Below, in pieces: positions 8,640 through 15,250 of a stretch of 38,901 bases of DNA; position 1 is the stretch's first letter, and the number at the start of each line of letters is the position of its first letter. The notes under the pieces are model-generated. The model was not told the origin of the DNA. It searched no databases and saw nothing but the letters and a program-made list of their open reading frames with translations. Both the position numbers and the translations under genes were made by a program. Origin of the DNA: an uncultured bacterium (GTDB lineage: Bacteria > Bacillota_I > Bacilli_A > RF39 > UBA660); assembly GCA_905216155.1 (NCBI GenBank), contig CAJMSU010000014.1:1-38901 (forward strand). Direction: 5' to 3'.

Positions 8640-10028
8640 CTATAATTTATTTTTTCTTCTATAATAAGAAGTATTGTATGCTGCTCTTGGCATTACTTTT
8701 CGTACTGTGCTATTTAAACTACTTGCTCCTGCATTTATGAACGCATCACTTGTGCTAAATTTACTTCCATCAGATTTACTACCTAACTTTTGTCCTCTTA
8801 CATACATTTTGCTACCCATTGTTTGAGCAAATTTTTGCATTTTGGTTGGTGCTTGTCCACTTGATGAATCTACAGTTCCCATTGTGCCTATTGCAAGTCC
8901 TGCTTGAGATAGTGCTTGTGAGCCAACTGCTTTTCCACCTTTCATAGCAAGTCCTGCTCCTAATAATGTTCCTCCTATTGTTGCTCCTGCTCCAAGTGTT
9001 GCTCCAATACCTGCCATTTTTCCATAACCCATCAACGACATTAATTGTTCTCGACCTGATGCTGCACTTACATTTGCACCAATAAAACGATTAATAACTT
9101 GACTACCAGTTAAGATAAATGTAGCACATCCTAAATACAACAATGACTTAGTTGTTAAATTCATAAATGCATTCGTAAAGAATGAAGTAGAATTTATTTC
9201 TTGCATAACCATAACTGTTAAACTAACTATTAACATTACTACTGCACTTTGGAGTGCAAGTGATACTAATTGTTCAACAACTGCTCCTCGTCTTTGTTTA
9301 TTACATACACTTGTAGCAAATACTATTGGTGCAATAGAAAACAAAAATAGAAATTCTATCTGCCTTCTACCAAGCATTATTCCAGCAAAGAATAAACTGT
9401 ACAAAAAGAAGCCACCACTTATAATTGCCATAAGCCAATTAATTTCATATTTATAATCTTTATCATCAGATAATATTATTCTTGATTTCGTGACATATTT
9501 TGAAAGGTATAATTCGTCACTATCAAATGATCCATTTGAAACTAATTCATTTATACTCTTATCTTCTTTGAATTTATCACTATTCTTATAACCATCTTTA
9601 TATGATATATACATTGAAAGCATTGTATCACTCATCTTTGATTTTGTACTACTTTCGAATATACTACCTGTATAATTAGATAATGTTATAGAAAAGTTAG
9701 ATACTTGAATAAACATAAATGTGGACATCATAATTAATGCTCCACATTTTGCTATTTCAGTCATTATATTTTTAAAAGAAGTCTCCTCATCTGGATCTAA
9801 CATTTTATTCACAAATTTCCATACTATAAATAAAGCAAATAATGTGACAGCTATTGCCATCACACCAGTATAAAAGTTTTTAAATGCTTGATTATTAGAT
9901 AATGAATTAATAATATCAAAAGCATTTAATTTTTTTATAATTTCTAATAATCCATCTATTAAGTCATATACAAATTTTATTATATACCATCCTAGACTTC
10001 TTAATAAATCAAAAACTTTTGTCATCAT
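8640..10028 (-). CDS. VirB6/TrbL-like polytopic transfer protein
   Basis: A 462-residue membrane protein. Hydrophobic segments occur near 50-72, 95-115, a cluster at about 198-245 (with FAGIMLGRRQIEFLFLFSIA), 255-275 and 290-312, giving roughly five to six helices. The tail from 320 is rich in Gly, Ala and Ser, ending in basic residues. This is the pattern of VirB6/TrbL proteins that form the inner-membrane channel of type IV secretion systems. The gene lies between the pilin-like gene and the VirB3-like gene, in the usual order, with short gaps. The glycine/alanine-rich stretch around 340-370 may be a further membrane or flexible segment. Confidence 0.8.
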   Translation of the reverse strand: MMTKVFDLLRSLGWYIIKFVYDLIDGLLEIIKKLNAFDIINSLSNNQAFKNFYTGVMAIAVTLFALFIVWKFVNKMLDPDEETSFKNIMTEIAKCGALIMMSTFMFIQVSNFSITLSNYTGSIFESSTKSKMSDTMLSMYISYKDGYKNSDKFKEDKSINELVSNGSFDSDELYLSKYVTKSRIILSDDKDYKYEINWLMAIISGGFFLYSLFFAGIMLGRRQIEFLFLFSIAPIVFATSVCNKQRRGAVVEQLVSLALQSAVVMLIVSLTVMVMQEINSTSFFTNAFMNLTTKSLLYLGCATFILTGSQVINRFIGANVSAASGREQLMSLMGYGKMAGIGATLGAGATIGGTLLGAGLAMKGGKAVGSQALSQAGLAIGTMGTVDSSSGQAPTKMQKFAQTMGSKMYVRGQKLGSKSDGSKFSTSDAFINAGASSLNSTVRKVMPRAAYNTSYYRRKNKL

Positions 10029-10039
10029 AAAACAAATAC

Positions 10040-10321
10040 CTATGTGAATAATCTAATAATAATATTAACTAATGAAATTGCCATTATGATTCCACCAATT
10101 CCTAGTAAAGTTTGTACTATTCTAGTTTTAACTCTTGGCTTTTGATCTACATCAACAACTGCATACATTATGAAACTTATTACAAGAGCAACTCCTGCTA
10201 GTGCAATACCTACTGCTAATGCCCAATCAGTAATTTGCTTGATTACTTTTAAAACCGTATCAACTGTATAAGTTCCACCTTCTAATTGATTAATTGCCAA
10301 CACATTGACTAAATTTTTCAT
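10040..10321 (-). CDS. VirB2-like pilin / small two-TM transfer protein
   Basis: A 93-residue protein with a short polar start and two long hydrophobic helices (about 32-55 and 70-90) separated by a short charged loop, DVDQKPRVKTR. Small two-helix proteins with a basic loop at the head of a VirB6-VirB3-VirB4 operon are VirB2/TrbC-like; in Gram-positive systems they are called pilin-like although no pilus is formed. It is the first gene after the structured leader at 10356-10470 and has a good ribosome binding site (AAGAAAGGGTG), so it opens the transfer operon. Confidence 0.74.
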   Translation of the reverse strand: MKNLVNVLAINQLEGGTYTVDTVLKVIKQITDWALAVGIALAGVALVISFIMYAVVDVDQKPRVKTRIVQTLLGIGGIIMAISLVNIIIRLFT

Positions 10322-10355
10322 TTAATTCACCCTTTCTTTTAATTCGTCTATAAAA

Positions 10356-10408
10356 CAAAAAAGAACTGTGTAATCATCAATAACATTGATTAATAACTAC
10401 ACAGTTCC
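10356..10408 (-). terminator. Conditional terminator before the transfer operon
   Basis: On the minus strand GGAACTGTGTA (forward 10398-10408 complement) pairs with TACACAGTTC (10363-10372 complement), a ten-base stem closed by a loop of about 25, followed directly by TTTTTT. This is an intrinsic terminator between the stop at 10481 and the VirB2-like start at 10321. The 5' arm can pair instead with an upstream ACTACACAG (10437-10445 complement), so the terminator may be switchable. Confidence 0.75.
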
Positions 10409-10436
10409 AAAAAAAGATAAACACTGCACTTTTATG

Positions 10437-10470
10437 CTGTGTAGTCATTAACCTAATTTTCAAAGAACAT
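10437..10470 (-). promoter_or_regulatory. boxA-like site and anti-terminator arm
   Basis: GTTCTTTGAAAATT (complement of 10455-10468) matches the boxA-type sequence found in leaders of Gram-positive rRNA operons (TGTTCTTTGAAAACT), where it recruits Nus antitermination factors. It is followed by ACTACACAG (complement of 10437-10445), which is complementary to the 5' arm of the terminator just downstream. Together they suggest processive antitermination or attenuation of the transfer genes. No promoter is evident between 10481 and here. Confidence 0.5.
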
Positions 10471-10480
10471 CAGTTCAAGT

Positions 10481-11155
10481 TTACTTTGTTATACCTTTAT
10501 TGGTATTTTCTAATCTTTCTATTAAATTATCATCCATATAAGAATTTACTAATTCTTTATTGTAAATAATATCTTCAATATCTACTCTATCATCATTTCC
10601 TGCTACAAAATGTTTCCCATCAAAATTGTTATCTCTATCACTATAATTTCTTTCAAATATTAGTGGTACTGTACTCTCACAATTTGAATGATAAATAGCA
10701 AAGAAACCTTTTTGATTTGTTTTTAAATCTTTATCAACATATATATTGTTTTCTACTACAAAACCAATAACCTCATAATATTGATTAAACTCTTTACTAT
10801 ATGCTTGTCCTCTTACTAATGGACCAATTTCAGTTGGTCTTAATTCAAAATCTTTACTATTTGAATTTTTAATAATATCCAAGCATCTTTTGATTTTTTC
10901 TTCCATAGTGGAATTATCAAGCTCTTTCATGGACTGATAATACCATGTACTATCTTCTATAACTTTTGATTTTTCATCTAATACTTCTTTAATAAATATA
11001 TTACTTTTAGTCATATAACTTTGTTCTTTATCACTCCATAAATCTAAATTAGTGAAGAATATTTGATCGTCATAGTCATAACCTAAAAAATAATATTTGT
11101 TATCATCAAGTCCAATAAATGCTTGCCCTTTTTTAAGTTCATCTTTCAAGTTCAT
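10481..11155 (-). CDS. Unknown soluble ICE protein
   Basis: A 224-residue acidic protein from ATG 11155 (AGGAAG precedes; a GTG one codon upstream is also possible). It has no signal peptide or membrane helix. Two similar stretches are visible, GQAFIGLDDNKYYFLGYDYD near the start and GQAYSKEFNQYYEVIGFVVE around 120-140, each a short beta-rich unit beginning with GQA, suggesting an internal duplication. The start overlaps the end of the 170-residue gene and its stop is followed by the leader of the transfer operon. I recognise no family. Confidence 0.6.
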   Translation of the reverse strand: MNLKDELKKGQAFIGLDDNKYYFLGYDYDDQIFFTNLDLWSDKEQSYMTKSNIFIKEVLDEKSKVIEDSTWYYQSMKELDNSTMEEKIKRCLDIIKNSNSKDFELRPTEIGPLVRGQAYSKEFNQYYEVIGFVVENNIYVDKDLKTNQKGFFAIYHSNCESTVPLIFERNYSDRDNNFDGKHFVAGNDDRVDIEDIIYNKELVNSYMDDNLIERLENTNKGITK

Positions 11156-11651
11156 CACTTCCTAAACTTCTATCTCTATCATCATTAAATTGACATTGTA
11201 AACAACCGTAAGCACATATTTTATATTCATTATTATCAAGAGTTATATAATCTTCTAAATTATGATTTACTATTTCCTTTTTTAAAGTAATAAAATCATC
11301 TTCTAAAAAATCATAATCTTCTTTAAGTTCTTTCCAATCATTATAATCAATATGACACATATTTGATTCACTTTCACAAACTCTATCATATATATATTGT
11401 AATAATGGACTTAAATTACTTACTCTTGCTAAATTAAATTCATATCCATTATGTTGTTTCAATAATTTGTATAAACTTTTTTTAATTTCTTCATCATTAA
11501 AATCGTTATAATTACAATCTAAATCACTGATATTATAATAACCAATCACATTAGAAGTAATATTATTTTCTATATCTTCTACCTCATAATGAACATATAA
11601 ATCATCTTGGTCATTCCAATAATTTAATATATTATACTTATAATTCTTCAT
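11139..11651 (-). CDS. Unknown acidic ICE protein with C-terminal cysteine cluster
   Basis: A 170-residue, strongly acidic protein rich in Asn, Asp and Tyr, starting MKNYKYNILNYWNDQDDLYV. Near the C-terminus KICAYGCLQCQF places three cysteines in a CxxxCxxC pattern. A further Cys lies around residues 90-97 (CESESNMCHID). The cysteines could bind a metal, but I know of no matching family. No membrane segment is visible. It lies two bases after the SSB-like gene and overlaps the next gene, so it is part of the same operon. Anti-restriction or other DNA-mimic roles are sometimes played by such acidic ICE proteins; that is only a possibility. Confidence 0.55.
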   Translation of the reverse strand: MKNYKYNILNYWNDQDDLYVHYEVEDIENNITSNVIGYYNISDLDCNYNDFNDEEIKKSLYKLLKQHNGYEFNLARVSNLSPLLQYIYDRVCESESNMCHIDYNDWKELKEDYDFLEDDFITLKKEIVNHNLEDYITLDNNEYKICAYGCLQCQFNDDRDRSLGSDELER

Positions 11652-11653
11652 AA

Positions 11654-12067
11654 TTATCTTTCCATATCTTGTGTTTCTTCTTTTTTATCAGATAATTCAT
11701 GAACTTGTCCATCAGCAGAGTAAACTTTGTTATACTTTTTATCAATAACTTCAAATCCTAAAATATCGATAGCCTTATCTTTGTATTTTTTACCATCTCT
11801 TTCAACTTCTTTTGAATAAGTTGCAATTTTTCCTTTTACTGAAATCCAATCTCCCTTTTGAATTTTTTTACCATAAGAATTTATCAATTCTCCCCTTAAT
11901 AAAATAGGAACAAATTGTGTATTCCCATTATTATTTTGTGCTAAATCAAATCTTAACATTTGTTTACCATTTTTATTTACATAAACATCGCTAATATTAG
12001 CAACATTCCCTTCTAGTTCAAAACTATTTCTTGAATTTCTTAATTCTTTTTCTACTTCGTTATTCAT
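11654..12067 (-). CDS. Single-stranded DNA-binding protein-like (OB fold)
   Basis: A 137-residue protein with one OB-fold region: NSFELEGNVANISDVYVNKN, then QMLRFDLAQNN, FVPILLRGELI, KGDWISVKGKIATYS and DKAIDILGFEVI, in the strand order of SSB proteins. The acidic tail (DKKEETQDMER) lacks the DDDIPF-type end used by chromosomal SSB to recruit partners. ICEs often carry their own SSB to coat transferred single strands. The start overlaps the end of the resolvase-like gene by four bases and the gene is read in the operon leading to the transfer genes. Confidence 0.78.
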   Translation of the reverse strand: MNNEVEKELRNSRNSFELEGNVANISDVYVNKNGKQMLRFDLAQNNNGNTQFVPILLRGELINSYGKKIQKGDWISVKGKIATYSKEVERDGKKYKDKAIDILGFEVIDKKYNKVYSADGQVHELSDKKEETQDMER

Positions 12068-12444
12068 CTTTCTATTTCCTCCTTATTTTTATTAAATTTT
12101 TCTATTATTTTTTTATATAGTTTTAAATCAGTACCATCTACACATTCTATATCACAATTATTTTCTTCCAAAAACAATAAGAAATTGAGAGTTTCCACTA
12201 CATCTCTTGATAAGTGTTTTATATCGTTAACTATAATTTTTGAATATTCCCCACTTTCAATATCATTTTTAAGTAATTTTAATTCTTTTCTATCATTCAT
12301 GTGTAAACGATTATCTACTTTGTCTATATATACAGTGTAATCATAATTTTTTAATAAACACCAATCACTTATTTTGTTTAAAAAGTATTCTATTGAATGT
12401 TTATTTTGATTTTTAAAACAAGCATAAAATGCTACTTTTTCCAT
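12064..12444 (-). CDS. Resolvase-fold protein lacking the catalytic serine
   Basis: From ATG 12444, which follows GAAAGGAATT (an upstream in-frame start at 12486 would overlap the previous gene and lacks such a site), the product has 126 residues. It aligns in order with the N-terminal domain of serine recombinases: a first strand VAFYACFKNQNK, a DKVDNRLHMNDRKELKLLKND helix region, IIVNDIKHLSRDV corresponding to the LSR motif, and a later NNCDIECVDGTDL strand. The serine of the usual YxRVSxxxQ motif is missing (FYACFK instead), and there is no DNA-binding C-terminal domain, so it should not recombine DNA. A regulatory or structural role is likely. The fold assignment is by eye. Confidence 0.55.
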   Translation of the reverse strand: MEKVAFYACFKNQNKHSIEYFLNKISDWCLLKNYDYTVYIDKVDNRLHMNDRKELKLLKNDIESGEYSKIIVNDIKHLSRDVVETLNFLLFLEENNCDIECVDGTDLKLYKKIIEKFNKNKEEIER

Positions 12445-12461
12445 AATAATTCCTTTCTTTA

Positions 12462-13502
12462 TTATCTTCTTGCATAAGTTGACCATCCACTATCACAGCT
12501 AATTTGTTTATATATAGAATATCCTTTTCCTGATCTAGGTAATATATTCCAAGCGTTATTATATAAACCCATTACCTTCGAATAATTACCTGAACACCAA
12601 ACAGATCCCCAATCAGTTAAACTACAAAAATCATATCCTGCATTTCTTAATTTAGTTAGCTGATATGATGCATTTGAACTTCCTGCTGATCCCAACGATG
12701 CAACACAATTATATTCTGAAATATTAATAGTAAATCCAACTGTTCTATCAGGCTGATACCAAGTTTCCCATGGACTAAAACCACTAACATAGTAAAAATT
12801 ACTGTCATATCCTAATGCTCCTGCATTTGTATTAGGGGTTTGTATATATGCACCAAACTTATTGTATGTAGTCAATCTATGAGAGCCATTTAAATAGAAA
12901 TGTGCTTCATAAGTATTTTTCGACCAACTAGGTTTAAATTCTAATGAACTAGTTCCTACTATCATAGTTTGATCATAACTTGTATTTGTTCCAGCACTTG
13001 CATTGGCAACTACTCTAACACTTGAACCATAATCTACATTTTGACACCAATCAGTAACTGAATTAGCAACTAATTGATTATTAATATAAACATTAAATGT
13101 ATAACCAGATAAGCCTGAATTATATTGTGTTCCATCAATAACTGGATTTACATCAACATTATATTGATTAACGCTCCAATTAGCATAAATAGTTTTATTC
13201 TCAATACTATCAACATTAATAGTTCTATCTATACTATTCGTTCCATTTGAATTAAAACTATAATTACTAAATGTATAACCTGTTCTATTAGGAAGTGGTA
13301 ATGTTATTTGATTATTAATAACTTTAACATTATTATTTCTATTAAAATAACCACCATTTGCATTTAATGTAATATTATGATTTTTTGTTATATTAATTGT
13401 TTCTAATTTTTTTCTACTATTAAAGTAAGCGTGAGTACAATTAATTGTCATACATAATGAAATTAGTAGTAAAACAAAAATAATTATCCTATTCCTTTTC
13501 AT
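12462..13502 (-). CDS. Secreted protein with InlB B-repeat-like domain
   Basis: A 346-residue exported protein with a signal peptide (MKRNRIIIFVLLLISLCMTI, cleavage near CTHA/YF). Residues 45-110 read ITLNANGGYFNRNN, then LPLPNRTGYTFSNYSF and YANWSV, the Listeria-Bacteroides (InlB B-type) repeat. The rest is Asn/Ser/Tyr-rich and beta-like, with cysteines near 268, 293, 304 and 334 that may form disulfides. No LPxTG signal or C-terminal anchor is seen. It overlaps sipW by 14 bases and belongs to the surface block; its AYFNS sequence after the hydrophobic core resembles the signal of SipW-dependent proteins, so it may be processed by the adjacent peptidase. A tip or matrix adhesin is a reasonable guess. 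Confidence 0.65.
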   Translation of the reverse strand: MKRNRIIIFVLLLISLCMTINCTHAYFNSRKKLETINITKNHNITLNANGGYFNRNNNVKVINNQITLPLPNRTGYTFSNYSFNSNGTNSIDRTINVDSIENKTIYANWSVNQYNVDVNPVIDGTQYNSGLSGYTFNVYINNQLVANSVTDWCQNVDYGSSVRVVANASAGTNTSYDQTMIVGTSSLEFKPSWSKNTYEAHFYLNGSHRLTTYNKFGAYIQTPNTNAGALGYDSNFYYVSGFSPWETWYQPDRTVGFTINISEYNCVASLGSAGSSNASYQLTKLRNAGYDFCSLTDWGSVWCSGNYSKVMGLYNNAWNILPRSGKGYSIYKQISCDSGWSTYARR

Positions 13503-13971
13503 TTTGTCTGTCCTTCCTTTTGATTAAGTAATCTACAAATAAATCAATTATTCCTATACTTAATAAAATCTTTAAAATATATTTATGTCTAAATATAAAA
13601 TCTGCATAATAACCTAGTAAAGGAATACTCCAATTAGTACCTCTTCCTAAAACTTGAGTGTTACTTACAATAGAACTATCATAAGAATTATTTGCATCTC
13701 CCTTTGTAATAAAGCCATTATCTAAATGCTCAACAACTCTATGTGATATAATATGGTCTTTCAATTCGTAAACAAGTATGTCTTTCTCTTTAAAATCATT
13801 TATATCTATTTCCTCATAGTATAATAAACCACCAACTTTAAGAGTCGGTTCCATACTACCAGAAATAACTACCAAAGGATTATATCCAAATAACTTTGGT
13901 ATAAATATTATTAAATACATTAATAAAAATAAATATATTATCTTTATAAATATTTCTTTTAAAAATCTCAT
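13489..13971 (-). CDS. sipW: SipW-type (ER-type) signal peptidase I
   Basis: A 160-residue membrane protease from ATG 13971 (a TTG four codons earlier overlaps the previous gene). It has an N-terminal membrane helix (8-27), the serine motif VISGSMEPTL (Ser39), ISHRVVEH with His77 in the place bacterial SPase I enzymes carry lysine, KGDANNSYD with Asp92, and a C-terminal helix (about 115-145). The Ser-His chemistry marks the ER/SipW subtype that in Bacillus removes signal peptides from TasA-like fibre proteins. It lies directly after the TasA-like gene and before another exported protein, so both are probable substrates. Confidence 0.9.
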   Translation of the reverse strand: MRFLKEIFIKIIYLFLLMYLIIFIPKLFGYNPLVVISGSMEPTLKVGGLLYYEEIDINDFKEKDILVYELKDHIISHRVVEHLDNGFITKGDANNSYDSSIVSNTQVLGRGTNWSIPLLGYYADFIFRHKYILKILLSIGIIDLFVDYLIKRKDRQNEKE

Positions 13972-13976
13972 TTTAA

Positions 13977-14594
13977 TTACCAAACATTGTTTGCTTGATC
14001 GTATTGAATTGTATCTATTGTAATAGTTAATGTATATGTTGCATTATCATATCCATCTCCTGTTGAAGTAAAAGTAATTGTTTTACCATCATTTGAAATA
14101 TTTTCTTGTAATGATGATTCAATATTTGAATTAAATGTAACACCACTTATAAATGAATTAGTTTCTTCATTTGGTTTTAAAACTTTTTTATTTGATTTAG
14201 TACCATAGTAGAAATATCCATCATTTGCTTTTTCCCAACCATCATTAAAGTTAATTATTGATGCCCTATTTCCTTTTGAGTCAGTAAGTGATATTTCCTT
14301 ACCATTATGATTAACCCATTTTTCAGTATAAGAGGCTCTTACTGCCATATTTATACTACCTGTATTTGTTACCTTTACTTCTTTTGTTGTTGTTGTACCT
14401 GGTGTCCATGCTGTTGGTGATACAAAATTCTCAACTATTTTATTTTGATATAATGGTGTTGTAAAAATATTAGTTATCTTTGATGTTGTTGTGAAATATG
14501 CTAATGTTCCACACAATGTTGTAACCATACAAGCACCTAATACAAATATCAATTTTTTCTTTGTTTTTTTATTATCTTTATTTTTCTTTTTCAT
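13977..14594 (-). CDS. TasA/BsaA-type SipW-dependent fibre protein
   Basis: A 205-residue secreted protein. The lysine-rich start is followed by FVLGACMVTTLCGTLAYFTT, the signal typical of camelysin/TasA-type proteins (hydrophobic core ending in LAYFT), with cleavage expected near residue 33. The mature part contains VKVTNTGSINMAVRASYTEKW, the beta-sandwich pattern of the BsaA/TasA families, and YTLTITIDTIQYD at the end. Such proteins assemble into matrix fibres. The next gene is the SipW peptidase expected to process it (stop and start almost touch) and the previous gene is a sortase. It lacks a sortase signal, so it is likely a free fibre subunit. Confidence 0.84.
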   Translation of the reverse strand: MKKKNKDNKKTKKKLIFVLGACMVTTLCGTLAYFTTTSKITNIFTTPLYQNKIVENFVSPTAWTPGTTTTKEVKVTNTGSINMAVRASYTEKWVNHNGKEISLTDSKGNRASIINFNDGWEKANDGYFYYGTKSNKKVLKPNEETNSFISGVTFNSNIESSLQENISNDGKTITFTSTGDGYDNATYTLTITIDTIQYDQANNVW

Positions 14595-14605
14595 AATCTT
14601 TCCTC

Positions 14606-15250
14606 CTAATAATTTTCTATACTTTCTAAATTTGCAACTAAAACAATTTGATTATTAGTTCCACTAACACAAGTTATAAGTGTAATATCAGAACTATTTT
14701 TTTTACTTAATTTAACTGTTCCAGTTTTCTCAACTTCATATTTTTTAATTACTTTATATACATATTTATTATTCTTATAAAAAAAATAAACCTCATCATT
14801 TAGATTAAGTTTATTCAAATTTTTAAAATATGAAATATAACTATTACCAGAATGGGAAGCTAACATTATATGACTATTATCTTCCTCATCTGGCATAGTT
14901 GTTTCTTTTAAAGTGTAAATATTTCTATTTACATTATTATAAGAACTATTCTTATCAACAATTCCTCTCTTTAATTTTATTTTAGGTATTTCCAATACTG
15001 CAATATAATCAATTTTTTCTTTGGGAACAGGCTTTTCTTCTTCTATCTCTTTTTGAGGTGTTTCAATGATCTCGTCCTCCACTTTAAAATAATCTTCTAT
15101 TAATCCATCATTAATACTATCCTGTTTTTCATTATTATATTGATTATAAATTAAATAAGATGATCCTAAAAAAATAAAAAAGACTCCAATCATTATTAAT
15201 ATTGAATATCTCTTATTTTTTATTTTGTTTTTTCTTTTTGAATGTTCCAT
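14606..15250 (-). CDS. Sortase (class D-like) with Gln at the usual Arg position
   Basis: A 214-residue membrane-anchored transpeptidase: basic start, one membrane helix (17-36), acidic linker, then the sortase barrel from about 80. His133 in MLASHSGN and Cys194 in TLITCVSG are the catalytic pair. The third conserved residue, an arginine a few positions after the cysteine (usually R-L/V-V-V), is replaced in this reading by Gln201 in NNQIVLVANL. The start at ATG 15250 follows GGAGG by eleven bases and lies inside the end of the adhesin gene. The adjacent adhesin with a sorting-like tail is the obvious substrate. Class assignment is tentative. Confidence 0.88.
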   Translation of the reverse strand: MEHSKRKNKIKNKRYSILIMIGVFFIFLGSSYLIYNQYNNEKQDSINDGLIEDYFKVEDEIIETPQKEIEEEKPVPKEKIDYIAVLEIPKIKLKRGIVDKNSSYNNVNRNIYTLKETTMPDEEDNSHIMLASHSGNSYISYFKNLNKLNLNDEVYFFYKNNKYVYKVIKKYEVEKTGTVKLSKKNSSDITLITCVSGTNNQIVLVANLESIENY

